Under the pieces are notes generated by a model that saw only the letters and a list, made by a program, of their open reading frames with translations, made no database searches and had not been told where the DNA came from. Made by a program: the position numbers and the translations under genes. Positions 16,673-24,864 of a DNA stretch of 64,000 bases are shown here, piece after piece. Numbering within the stretch: the first letter of the stretch is position 1; each line of letters starts with the position of its first letter. The DNA lies in assembly GCA_039029315.1 (NCBI GenBank), contig JBCCGK010000004.1:1-64000 (forward strand), in the 5' to 3' direction. Source of the stretch: JBCCCJ01 sp039029315. Its GTDB lineage: Bacteria > Bacteroidota > Bacteroidia > J057.

Positions 16673-18634
16673 TTGTATGGCATGAAATTTCCCAGCGAAC
16701 ATACTCCTCAAATTATCCCAGCTATTCAAAAAAAATCCGGGAAGGCGGCTAACAAGATTAGTCCTCCGGATCTTGGCATCCAGCCTATCACCCAACGCCA
16801 ACCCAACCACACAGGCTTGCCAGACCAGCTCAAATCCGGCCTCGAACACCTATCAGGCATGGATATGAGCGACATTCGAGTCCACCACAATTCTTCCAAA
16901 CCCGCCGACTTGCAAGCCCATGCCTACACACAGGGAAGTGAGATCCATATCGGGCCTGGTCAAGAGAAACACCTACCACACGAAGCTTGGCATGTGGTCC
17001 AGCAGAAACATGGGCGCGTCCAGCCGACGATGCAATTCAATGGGGCCAACATCAATGACGATACGGGATTGGAGCGAGAGGCCGATCTGATGGGGGAAAC
17101 AGTCATGCAGCGGAAATATCAGCCTCCTTCTTCCTTGAATCGAACAGCTATTTCTGTTTCAAGCGCTCCTCTACAAATGGTCTGGGGAGGAAAACTTCTG
17201 GGAGGTTTGGGAGGCATGATAGGAGCAGGCGGAGTCCTGGCCGGAATTGGGGCTGGAATCGGAAGCATGTTTCCTGGCCTTGGTACAGCCCTTGGGGCAG
17301 CCGTCGGGGGAGGGATAGGAGCAATAGGCGGGTTGGTAGCGGGCGGCATGTTGGGGCACCAACGAGACCAAAGAGTAGAAAGGGAGGCAAGAATACAGCA
17401 GAGTCTACACCAGATCCAGGTCAATCGCCCTCAATTGGCGGCACGCGCAGGTGGGATTGCCAATCCACTCGAAAAAGCCTGGGCCTCGGATATCCTGGCC
17501 AATGATACTGGTGTGCCCGATCCAGCTGCGGATCTTGCACACTTCCACCACCCGTTTCTCAATTTTCAGCCGCGATTACGCTTCCAACCAGATCAAGGGA
17601 ACTTTCAGGCCCTGGATTCCCCCGAAAGAAGAAATGACCCAAATATGCACTTCAATGACCAAACAAGGGAGATTTTGAGTGCCTATAGTCCACAACAATT
17701 GGCCGAAATAGATCCAGATTTTGTTCGGCACCTGGTTCACAGCGGTCTCATTCCAGTTACCAATGAAATCCTTCCGGATATTGATCGTCGTCATGGAAAT
17801 CCCCAGGCCTTGCAACAAAATCAAGCAAATAAGGTGAACTTGCTTCACGACACATTTCAGGAGGTGAATCACTTTTCATATGCCGGATTTGATCAACACC
17901 TTCCCTCTGCTACGCTTGACACCTTAGGAGGCCAGATCGCTCATGCCAATCATCAGGCGGCAAACCCACAGGCGGCTGGGGCAGCAGTCAACAGTTTGAT
18001 ATTGGGAGCCAATCAAGGGAATCATGCAGGAATCGCCTTTGGAGAAGCGCATGGCGCACCTGGAACAAGGGAGTTTCTCAGCGATCAAATGCAGGATCTG
18101 GCGCAAAATCAGCAGGTCAATACCATGTACCTTGAACACATCAGGCCAGAATACCAGGATGATTTGGATGCCTGGTTAGGTGCTGGTGCACATGTTCCGA
18201 TGTCAAGAGCCTTGAACAATTTCATCACCAATTGGGATGACGATCATTCCAATACCAATATGAACGGAAGTTTGATGCGCCTTCTTCAATCGGCCAAACA
18301 ACAGAACGTACGTGTAAGAGCCATCGATTCACAGGCAGCACAGGCAGAAATGGCACCGAACAGACCTGATTTTGAAACCATTAGAGATGCCACCATGAAC
18401 ATTTTTGCCAAGCAACAAATAGAAGCTGATGCCCATCATCGAGGCAATGGAAAATACATCGTACTCGCAGGTCAACAGCATAGCAACACACACAAAAGTG
18501 TCAATGCCACGGTCGATCAGGGGCTTCAACAAGGAGTGCCCGGATTTTCACAGATATTGAATATTCCTGCGGTTACCGTCAATCCGCAAGGGATGCTTGA
18601 ATTGGATCGGGAAGATCGCACAAATCGGACATAG
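16673..18634 (+). CDS. DUF4157 eCIS effector with glycine-zipper segment and C-terminal GEAHG (TIKI/EreA/ChaN-like) toxin domain
   Basis: The 653-residue protein has three parts. (1) A leader PPDLGIQPITQRQPN and a DUF4157 domain (residues ~45-140) with the metallopeptidase-like LPHEAWHVVQQ; H103-E104-H107 form HExxH. DUF4157 is the best known marker of eCIS-associated effectors. (2) Residues 172-228, a Gly-rich hydrophobic stretch (GGLGGMIGAGGVLAGIGAGIG and beyond) able to form a membrane hairpin. (3) A C-terminal domain with FGEAHGAPGTREFL (GEAHG at 457-461), YLEHIRPEYQ and LAGQQHSNTH (600-607). This is the pattern of the TIKI/EreA/ChaN superfamily, seen also in Pasteurella-type toxins. The fold call is motif-based. 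The ATG at 16682 is an alternative start. Confidence 0.75.
   Translation: MYGMKFPSEHTPQIIPAIQKKSGKAANKISPPDLGIQPITQRQPNHTGLPDQLKSGLEHLSGMDMSDIRVHHNSSKPADLQAHAYTQGSEIHIGPGQEKHLPHEAWHVVQQKHGRVQPTMQFNGANINDDTGLEREADLMGETVMQRKYQPPSSLNRTAISVSSAPLQMVWGGKLLGGLGGMIGAGGVLAGIGAGIGSMFPGLGTALGAAVGGGIGAIGGLVAGGMLGHQRDQRVEREARIQQSLHQIQVNRPQLAARAGGIANPLEKAWASDILANDTGVPDPAADLAHFHHPFLNFQPRLRFQPDQGNFQALDSPERRNDPNMHFNDQTREILSAYSPQQLAEIDPDFVRHLVHSGLIPVTNEILPDIDRRHGNPQALQQNQANKVNLLHDTFQEVNHFSYAGFDQHLPSATLDTLGGQIAHANHQAANPQAAGAAVNSLILGANQGNHAGIAFGEAHGAPGTREFLSDQMQDLAQNQQVNTMYLEHIRPEYQDDLDAWLGAGAHVPMSRALNNFITNWDDDHSNTNMNGSLMRLLQSAKQQNVRVRAIDSQAAQAEMAPNRPDFETIRDATMNIFAKQQIEADAHHRGNGKYIVLAGQQHSNTHKSVNATVDQGLQQGVPGFSQILNIPAVTVNPQGMLELDREDRTNRT
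16777..17095 (+). repeat. DUF4157-coding direct repeat, copy 1
   Basis: About 315 bp coding for the QR leader and DUF4157 of the 653-residue protein. It is highly similar at the DNA level to 18747-19060, with mostly third-position differences and exact stretches such as AAGCCCATGCCTA and ATGCAATTCAATGGGGC. The two copies lie 2 kb apart in direct orientation, so homologous recombination could delete or swap the toxin part between them. Confidence 0.85.
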
Positions 18635-18639
18635 GCTTT

Positions 18640-19107
18640 ATGGGGAAACATCATACACATACAAAGAACCCTGCCTTGCAAAAAAGGGTATCCAGCAAGA
18701 AGGATCAGGCAGGCAACAGCCTGATCCCTCCAGATCATGGTGTCCAGCCCATCGTCCAACGCCAGCCCAACAAAACCGGCATGCCCGACCAGCTCAAATC
18801 TGGTCTGGAGCAGATGGCAGGCATGGACATGAGTGATGTGCGGGTCCACCGCAATTCCTCCAAACCAGCCGACTTGCAAGCCCATGCCTATACACAGGGA
18901 AGTGAGATTCATGTTGGGCCGAGTCAGGAGAAGCATCTCCCTCATGAAGCCTGGCATGTGGTCCAGCAGAAGCAAGGACGTGTCCAGCCAACCATGCAAT
19001 TCAATGGGGCGAATATCAATGATGATACAAGCCTGGAGCGAGAGGCAGATGTGATGGGCGGGAAGGCGATGCAGATGAAACAGGAATCCGATATATCCAG
19101 GAGCTAA
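18640..19107 (+). CDS. Stand-alone DUF4157 domain protein
   Basis: The 155-residue protein contains only the leader (PPDHGVQPIVQRQPN) and a DUF4157 domain with HExxH at H102-E103-H106 (LPHEAWHVVQQ), then a short tail. It is a close duplicate of the N-terminal part of the preceding toxin but lacks any effector domain. Its ATG is 5 bp after the upstream stop, and it is followed 27 bp later by the AAA+ gene. It could be an orphan loading domain, a chaperone or decoy for cargo, or a toxin that lost its C-terminus. It is complete as a reading frame, with no sign of a frameshifted remainder downstream. Confidence 0.85.
   Translation: MGKHHTHTKNPALQKRVSSKKDQAGNSLIPPDHGVQPIVQRQPNKTGMPDQLKSGLEQMAGMDMSDVRVHRNSSKPADLQAHAYTQGSEIHVGPSQEKHLPHEAWHVVQQKQGRVQPTMQFNGANINDDTSLEREADVMGGKAMQMKQESDISRS
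18747..19060 (+). repeat. DUF4157-coding direct repeat, copy 2
   Basis: This is the counterpart of 16777-17095, in the same orientation and in the same position relative to the start codon. Protein identity is very high (for example the shared run ADLQAHAYTQGSEIH), and the DNA differs mainly at silent sites, which suggests duplication followed by purifying selection. Confidence 0.85.
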
Positions 19108-19134
19108 TAAAACTAAAACTGCTATTGAAGGGAT

Positions 19135-20484
19135 ATGAACTCAAGCATCCAATCCTCCCCCACCCTCTCCACCGAACTCCACTGGTTCATCCAGATTCTC
19201 AATACCCGCAATGCGCACTATTTCGATCAGGAAACGGACTATCCTGATATTGCTTCTATTCCTGTTCCTGATATTTCAGGAGGAACCTCCCCTTATGCCA
19301 ACTGGGTCAGACAATTTAAGCTCAATCCGGAAGAGCGTTTGGTCCTGATGCTGGCTTTGGCCCCTTATCTCAAGCCACAAATTCTCGACATTTTCTTCAC
19401 CAAAAATGCCGCCTATGATCGGCCATTTACGGAATTCGGAGGCGTGCAGGGAAAGACTCATTTGGGCTTCCTGCCTACGGGAGAGACAGTCCTCTTCCTT
19501 CTGGCAGGCAAGGACATGGACAAACGGACACGCTTGCAGTATCTGTTCGATCCGGAGCATGTGTTTCGCAAGCAAAATATTCTACAATTTTCACCGGGAG
19601 GGAGAGGAGAACCCTTGTGGAGTGGGCAGCTCATTCTTTCCAGAGAAGCACTCACCTATCTGACTACGGGCGAAGAATATGTACCAGACTTCAGCCAGGA
19701 ATTTCCTGCCAAGAAGATCAGTACCAAGCTCACTTGGGAGGAACTGGTGCTGGAACCCAAAGTCATGGCTGAGGTGCAGGAAATTCAAGCCTGGATACAG
19801 CATGGGCAGACCCTGATGAAGGAATGGGAATTGGGCAGGACGCTCAAACCGGGCTTTCGCAGTCTCTTCTATGGCCCGCCAGGAACAGGCAAAACCTTGA
19901 CAGCCTCCCTGCTTGGCAAAAGCACTGGCCATGATGCATTTCGGGTGGATCTCTCACAAGTTGTCTCCAAATACATCGGAGAAACCGAGAAGAATCTTTC
20001 CAATATTTTCGATCTGGCAGAGAACAAACAATGGATTCTCTTTTTTGATGAAGCAGATGCGCTGTTCGGCAAACGTACAACTACACAAAGCTCACACGAT
20101 CGATACGCCAATCAGGAAGTTTCCTATCTCTTGCAGCGGGTAGAGGATTTTGCGGGGGTTGTCATTCTTGCTTCCAACTTCAAAAGTAATCTAGATGAGG
20201 CCTTTGCCAGACGCTTCCAATCGACCATTTATTTTCCCATGCCTGGGCCAGAACAGCGATTCAAACTGTGGCAGCAAAGTTTTTCCAAACACACAGAACT
20301 GGAAGCGAAAATCAACCTTCGCCAAATCGCCCAAGAGCATGAATTGAGCGGCGGTATGATCATCAATATCGTGCGCTATAGTTCCTTGATGGCCATCTCC
20401 AGAAATGAGAACATCATCCGCCATCAAGATCTGATTCAGGGAATCAGAAAGGAATTCATGAAGACAGGGAAAACGCTCCGATAA
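19135..20484 (+). CDS. eCIS AAA+ ATPase (Afp15/Pvc15-like)
   Basis: The 449-residue protein has an N-terminal ~190-residue domain and a C-terminal AAA+ module: Walker A GPPGTGKT (247-254), Walker B WILFFDEADALFG with D305/E306, and a later FARRFQSTIYFPMPGPEQR with arginine-finger and sensor residues. This architecture is that of the ATPase found in every Afp/PVC-type locus, thought to act in particle assembly or cargo loading. It lies between the payload genes and the structural genes, as is common. It should be cytosolic, and no membrane segment is seen. Confidence 0.93.
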   Translation: MNSSIQSSPTLSTELHWFIQILNTRNAHYFDQETDYPDIASIPVPDISGGTSPYANWVRQFKLNPEERLVLMLALAPYLKPQILDIFFTKNAAYDRPFTEFGGVQGKTHLGFLPTGETVLFLLAGKDMDKRTRLQYLFDPEHVFRKQNILQFSPGGRGEPLWSGQLILSREALTYLTTGEEYVPDFSQEFPAKKISTKLTWEELVLEPKVMAEVQEIQAWIQHGQTLMKEWELGRTLKPGFRSLFYGPPGTGKTLTASLLGKSTGHDAFRVDLSQVVSKYIGETEKNLSNIFDLAENKQWILFFDEADALFGKRTTTQSSHDRYANQEVSYLLQRVEDFAGVVILASNFKSNLDEAFARRFQSTIYFPMPGPEQRFKLWQQSFSKHTELEAKINLRQIAQEHELSGGMIINIVRYSSLMAISRNENIIRHQDLIQGIRKEFMKTGKTLR

Positions 20485-20555
20485 TTTGTAAATAATACTT
20501 GCACAGGAGTTTTAAGTTTCCTAAATTGTGTCATCACCTGAAAAATTCGGCTTAA

Positions 20556-20569
20556 CATACTTTAGTATG
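20556..20569. promoter_or_regulatory. Small palindrome upstream of the structural operon
   Basis: CATACTTTAGTATG has perfect 6-bp arms and lies 20 bp before the start codon at 20589, in the 104-bp gap after the ATPase gene. It could be an operator or an mRNA hairpin near the ribosome-binding region. The surrounding gap is AT-rich (TTTGTAAATAATACTTG) and may hold a promoter, but no box is decisive. Confidence 0.35.
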
Positions 20570-20588
20570 AACTTTTGCAACCTGTTCC

Positions 20589-21179
20589 ATGATCAGGCAA
20601 GCCCTATTTTTTGTCCAACAGCGTCTCAATGCGTACTTCAAACAGCTCTATGGGTTGAGTGAAGACAAAGCAATCCTTTCCTATATGGTTGCTCCTGACG
20701 GGAGCATTCCCAACCAGAATACGGACAAGGTAATCATCAATTTGACCAATATTGAGCATGAAACCAATGTGTATTCACGCAAAGGATACACCCAATCTTC
20801 TCCTGATCAGGTGCTCATAGAAAAGCCGCCCATCGATCTGAATTTATATGTCTTGTTTGCGGCGCATTTCGCTGACTACCAGGAGTCATTAAAGTTTCTA
20901 TCTGACACAATTGCGTTTTTTCAAACTTATAATTCCTTCACACATCACAACTCTCCCAGCCTTGATCCCAATATTCATAAGCTGATTTTTGAGATTGATC
21001 ACAAGCTCGATTATCAGGAAATCAATTATTTATGGGGGGTTATTGGGGCAAAATACCAGCCTTCGGTTCATTACAAAGTCCGAATGCTCAGCATCAGGAT
21101 GGGTGAGCTAGAGCAGGTCATTCCAACGATACAGCAAGTTGAAGAAGACACTCAAGCATTTCGTTCCACTAAGGCTTAA
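20589..21179 (+). CDS. DUF4255 tail-terminator/cap protein (Afp16/Pvc16-like)
   Basis: The 196-residue protein starts MIRQALFFVQQRLNAYFKQ and continues with VIINLTNIEHETN. This is the characteristic opening of the DUF4255 (Pvc16 N-terminal) family, which caps the sheath-tube of contractile injection systems. The later NLYVLFAAHFADYQESLKFLS segment is also typical. The length matches the family. It is the first of a run of structural genes with short spacers. Confidence 0.9.
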   Translation: MIRQALFFVQQRLNAYFKQLYGLSEDKAILSYMVAPDGSIPNQNTDKVIINLTNIEHETNVYSRKGYTQSSPDQVLIEKPPIDLNLYVLFAAHFADYQESLKFLSDTIAFFQTYNSFTHHNSPSLDPNIHKLIFEIDHKLDYQEINYLWGVIGAKYQPSVHYKVRMLSIRMGELEQVIPTIQQVEEDTQAFRSTKA

Positions 21180-21209
21180 CTTGTTTGCTTTTATCACTAA
21201 ACTTTAATC

Positions 21210-21983
21210 ATGCCTACTTCTTATCAACTTTGCTGTACAATTACCTTTACCAACACCTATTTCCCTCAGGGGACTATGAGTGGCTTTGCAGTATCTCCCA
21301 CTGCTGAGACCCAGGCGAATATAATCAATCTCGATCTCCAATATCGACTGATTCAGAATAAGCTGAATATTTTCTACAATCAGCAGAAAATGGCAACACT
21401 CAATATGGAAACCTTACCGGAATTAACATTCATCCTCCAGATAACAGATCAGAATTTTTATAATTATACCGACCTTTCTATGAGCCAAATTGGCGGGTAT
21501 GAATTCAAGAATCGGACGGGTAGCAGTCATTTGAGTAAACAAGCAACTGTCACTGCTGAAGACCTTGGAGCTTCTTCACAGACATTTGCAAGTATCAAGC
21601 TGACAATACAACTCCCTTCTCAAGCACACAGCCCAGAGCAGTTCACACTTGACTTTCAAGCCAGAAAAACAATTTGGAGGTATTATATCATCGACCAACA
21701 GACTGCCAGTCAGGAACCATTTTCTATAGAATCTCCAGATATTCAGGGAGGATTTACAAATGAAGGTAGGCAAACTATCGCCAATATACAAGAAGCCGTT
21801 GTGTTTCAATCCAATCCTGCTGATCCCATCCCATTGCACGAGCGTTCAACACAACAGATAATCTTGAAACGGGGAGGCGCTGTTCTGATTCCCTATCTTC
21901 CCTATCCTTCTCCCAACCAGATTCTTCCGGTGGAGAAAGACGGTCAAACACACATCTATTCAGACATGTATATCTATGTATAA
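21210..21983 (+). CDS. Unknown eCIS-locus protein between terminator and sheath
   Basis: I do not recognise this 257-residue protein. It looks beta-rich: alternating polar and hydrophobic strands (QLCCTITFTNTYFP, QANIINLDLQYRL, ELTFILQITDQNFYNY) and a C-terminal KRGGAVLIPYLPYPSPN then IYSDMYIYV. There is no signal peptide. Its place, 30 bp after the DUF4255 gene and 19 bp before the sheath gene, suggests a structural role, for example a second cap or cap-adaptor subunit. That assignment is from position only. Confidence 0.6.
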   Translation: MPTSYQLCCTITFTNTYFPQGTMSGFAVSPTAETQANIINLDLQYRLIQNKLNIFYNQQKMATLNMETLPELTFILQITDQNFYNYTDLSMSQIGGYEFKNRTGSSHLSKQATVTAEDLGASSQTFASIKLTIQLPSQAHSPEQFTLDFQARKTIWRYYIIDQQTASQEPFSIESPDIQGGFTNEGRQTIANIQEAVVFQSNPADPIPLHERSTQQIILKRGGAVLIPYLPYPSPNQILPVEKDGQTHIYSDMYIYV

Positions 21984-22002
21984 TCAACCAAGCATGTAAC
22001 CA

Positions 22003-23583
22003 ATGGCAAATTATCAAACTCCAGGAGTGTATGTCGTAGAGAAGAATGCATTCCCTTCCTCCATTGCAGAAGTACCAACTGCTATTCCGGGCTTCGTAGG
22101 CTATACGCCTCGCGCATCTTATCGCGGCAAGTCCTACACCAACAAGCCTGTGCAGATCAATTCACTCATGGAGTTTTTGATCTACTTTGGGGTAAATGAT
22201 CCGGCCAATCCGGCGCCTCCACCTCCTCCTCTGCCACCAGAATATAGTCCTCTTTATTATTTCAATGAACAAAAGACTCCTCCCCCGAATGATTATATCA
22301 GCATTGCCGGGAAGTATTATACGGTAGATCCTGATCCAGGAACTGTATACTATTTGTACAATTCCATTCGGATGTTTTATGAAAATGGGGGTGGAACCTG
22401 CTATGTAGTCTCTGTGGGTCCATATGGTGCTCCGACAGGCAAATCCCTGCAAAACGGACAGGAGCTCGTCAACAACAATGTTCAACTGGCCGATCTAACC
22501 AAAGGCTTGGATGCCCTCAAAAAGATCGAAGAAGTCACCATGCTTGTGATGCCAGATGCCCTTCTGATGAATGAAGCCAACTACTCCACCATGATGGGGC
22601 AGATGTTGACACAAGCCAATACTTTACAGAACCGCTTCTGTATCTTCGATGTACAGGGAGGTGACCATCCAGATCCCTTGCAATATGACAAATTGATTGA
22701 GACCTTCCGGACCAAAGTAGGGGAAAACTATCTCAAATTTGGGGCAGCATATTTTCCGTTTTTGGAAACATCCCTTGTCCAGAATAGTGAAATCAACTAC
22801 ACCAATATTGCCAACTTTGCAAAGGTCGTCGAACCCTTGTTGAAGGCTGATCCCAATGCCTCTCCTGCTGTGTCTACCATATTAGGGAACATTTCTTCGA
22901 CCACAGATCCTACCCCAGCAAAGGCTCTCAGTCTGGAAAATGCCCTCTTCAATGCCAGTAATATGTATGGTCATATCAAAGAGGCGGTCTTGAAAGAGGT
23001 GAATATCCAGCCAACTTCTCCGACTATGGCGGGCATCTATACTGCAACAGATAACAATATAGGCGTATGGAAAGCTCCGGCGAATGTGAGCATATTGGAG
23101 GCGGTCGCCCCAACCCTCAAACTCACCAGTGCAGAGCAAGCCAGCCTGAATGTAGATCCTTCAACTGGCAAATCTGTCAATGCCATTCGATTCTTCCCTG
23201 GAGAAGGTGTATTGGTTTGGGGAGCCAGAACCCTGGATGGCAATAGCCAAGACTGGCGATATATTAATGTCAAACGGACCTTGATCATGATTGAACAATC
23301 CGTCAAGCTCTCTGCCAAGCAATATGTATTTGCCCCCAACACATCCAATACCTGGGCATTGGTGAAGGCAAGCATCTCCAACTTCCTGACTACACTATGG
23401 AGAGAAGGTGCCCTGGTCGGCCCCAAACCTGCAGATGCTTTCCAGGTCAGTGTAGGATTAGGCACTACGATGACGGCTCAGGATATCCTCAATGGATTCA
23501 TGCGTGTGACAGTGAAAGTAGCTGTTTCACATCCTGCAGAATTTATTGTCATCACCTTCCAGCAAGAGCAACAGCAAGGATAA
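22003..23583 (+). CDS. Contractile tail sheath protein (Afp2/3/4-like)
   Basis: The 526-residue protein begins YQTPGVYVVEKNAFPSSIAEVPTAIPGFVGYT, the conserved sheath N-terminus that makes contacts between subunits. It ends with the conserved C-terminal domain (NTWALVKASISNFLTTLWREGALVG, FMRVTVKVAVSHPAEFIVITF). A proline-rich insertion (APPPPPLPPE) sits near residues 67-76. The middle region, with variable surface, is typical of contractile systems. This is the only sheath gene in the window, unlike Afp/PVC loci that carry three. It forms the outer contractile cylinder. Confidence 0.95.
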   Translation: MANYQTPGVYVVEKNAFPSSIAEVPTAIPGFVGYTPRASYRGKSYTNKPVQINSLMEFLIYFGVNDPANPAPPPPPLPPEYSPLYYFNEQKTPPPNDYISIAGKYYTVDPDPGTVYYLYNSIRMFYENGGGTCYVVSVGPYGAPTGKSLQNGQELVNNNVQLADLTKGLDALKKIEEVTMLVMPDALLMNEANYSTMMGQMLTQANTLQNRFCIFDVQGGDHPDPLQYDKLIETFRTKVGENYLKFGAAYFPFLETSLVQNSEINYTNIANFAKVVEPLLKADPNASPAVSTILGNISSTTDPTPAKALSLENALFNASNMYGHIKEAVLKEVNIQPTSPTMAGIYTATDNNIGVWKAPANVSILEAVAPTLKLTSAEQASLNVDPSTGKSVNAIRFFPGEGVLVWGARTLDGNSQDWRYINVKRTLIMIEQSVKLSAKQYVFAPNTSNTWALVKASISNFLTTLWREGALVGPKPADAFQVSVGLGTTMTAQDILNGFMRVTVKVAVSHPAEFIVITFQQEQQQG

Positions 23584-23642
23584 TGAAGGGATGCTTTGTG
23601 GTTTTTTTTCACTCATACTAACCAAACAAAATAAACAATATC

Positions 23643-24101
23643 ATGGCTAATCAAGGCGCTACCGAGAATAATATATGGCCCTTACCGCGGTTTACCTTTC
23701 AAGTGGAATGGGGCGGTGTGACTTTCGCCGTTCAGGAAATTACAGGACTCGATTCGGAGACCCAACCCGTAGAGTATCGACATAGCAACAGCAAGACCTA
23801 TGCCCCGATCAAAATGCCAGGCCTGACCAAAGTGAGCAATGTCACGGTCAAAAAAGGTATCTTCGTCAAGGATGATCGATTCTGGAAGTGGTACAATGAA
23901 ATCAAAATGAACACCATAGCCCGACAGTTGGTCAAAGTCCAACTCCTGGACGAGAATGGTGCCATGCAGATGCAATGGGAACTTCAAAATGCCTGGCCGA
24001 CCAAAATCAATGGCACTGACCTTAAGTCTGATGCCAATGAGGTCGCCATTGAAAGTATCGAAATCGCCTATGAAGTGATGCAGGTGAGCATTGCTGGATA
24101 G
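23643..24101 (+). CDS. Inner tube protein 1 (Afp1/5-like, gp19 family)
   Basis: The 152-residue protein has the tube-protein pattern: PRFTFQVEWGGVTFAVQEITGLDSETQPVEYRH, KMPGLTKVSNVTVKKGIF, and a C-terminal TDLKSDANEVAIESIEIAYE. It polymerises as hexameric rings inside the sheath. The gene lies 59 bp after the sheath gene. It is about 30-35% similar by eye to the second tube protein at 24391. Confidence 0.95.
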   Translation: MANQGATENNIWPLPRFTFQVEWGGVTFAVQEITGLDSETQPVEYRHSNSKTYAPIKMPGLTKVSNVTVKKGIFVKDDRFWKWYNEIKMNTIARQLVKVQLLDENGAMQMQWELQNAWPTKINGTDLKSDANEVAIESIEIAYEVMQVSIAG

Positions 24102-24390
24102 GTATAGGGGTATAGGGGTATAGGGAAAAAATGCCTTATTTGCTGTATCTTTCTTCCTTAAGCTAGATTGGCATGGGCCAACATTGGTTCAGCTAACAAT
24201 TTTGATTTTTGTACTTAGGAACAGTCAAAAAATAAGTTATCATTTTGCTCGATTTTTTGCACCAGCTCAGCCTCATAAAAAGCCTTATGTACCTCGGTAC
24301 ATGCTGTTTTTATTCCTTGATCTGGCGCAAAACCTCTTCGCAAAATTAACACCTTATTCTTTTCCTGTTCCTTAATTAAGACATTTGAAG
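24102..24390 (+). other. Intergenic spacer between the two tube genes, with a 9-bp triple repeat at its start
   Basis: About 290 bp break an otherwise tight operon. Directly after the first tube gene, GGTATAGGG-type units occur three times in tandem (about 24100-24125). The rest is AT-rich. A short frame starting with TTG at 24184 has no protein-like features. No strong hairpin-plus-T terminator was found. The spacer could carry a second promoter for the downstream baseplate genes, or adjust tube expression relative to baseplate. Confidence 0.5.
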
Positions 24391-24861
24391 ATGAAATTTG
24401 AAGATCCTCCCTTAGGTTTTTATTTCGAAGTGTCTTTCAAGGGAAGTTCTGGCGGAGCGGAGAAACTCGCTTTTCAGGAGGTTTCGGGCATCTCGATGGA
24501 GCGAAATACGGAAGAGGTCCAGGAAGGAGGACTCAATCGCTTTACGCACCACTTGCCCAGTCAGGTCAAGCATTCTCCCTTGAGCCTGCGGCGAGGCATT
24601 CCTACTTCGGCAAAATCAAAATTTGCGACCTGGGTTCAGAACACGGTCAATGCGGATCTGTCTCAGGCAATCGAGCCCAAAACCATCACAGTATCTCTCC
24701 TGGATAGTCGAGCCAAAAGCGATAATGAAAACATCCTGATGAGTTGGGACTTTCACAATGCGTATCCAACCAAATGGTCTGTCTCAGATTTCAAATCACA
24801 GGCCAATGATGTGGTCATTGAATCGCTGGAGTTTCGCTATCAGGATTTTGTTAAGAATTGA
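24391..24861 (+). CDS. Inner tube protein 2 (tube-initiator-like, Afp5-type)
   Basis: The ATG at 24391 is preferred over the in-frame TTG at 24385. The protein (~156 residues) follows the tube plan: DPPLGFYFEVSFKGSSGG, AFQEVSGISMERNTEEVQEGG, LRRGI, and a C-terminal SDFKSQANDVVIESLEFRYQ. In eCIS loci the second tube paralogue often caps the base of the tube and joins it to the baseplate hub. Its position just ahead of DUF5908, LysM and spike genes agrees with that role. Confidence 0.93.
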   Translation: MKFEDPPLGFYFEVSFKGSSGGAEKLAFQEVSGISMERNTEEVQEGGLNRFTHHLPSQVKHSPLSLRRGIPTSAKSKFATWVQNTVNADLSQAIEPKTITVSLLDSRAKSDNENILMSWDFHNAYPTKWSVSDFKSQANDVVIESLEFRYQDFVKN

Positions 24862-24864
24862 GCC

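Noticed and set aside
18640..19107. Interpretation as a frameshifted toxin pseudogene
   Set aside because: The frame is complete and no toxin-domain remnant follows before the ATPase gene.
24184..24375. 63-codon frame in the gap between tube genes
   Set aside because: TTG start, no ribosome-binding site, low-complexity hydrophobic translation and no known family.
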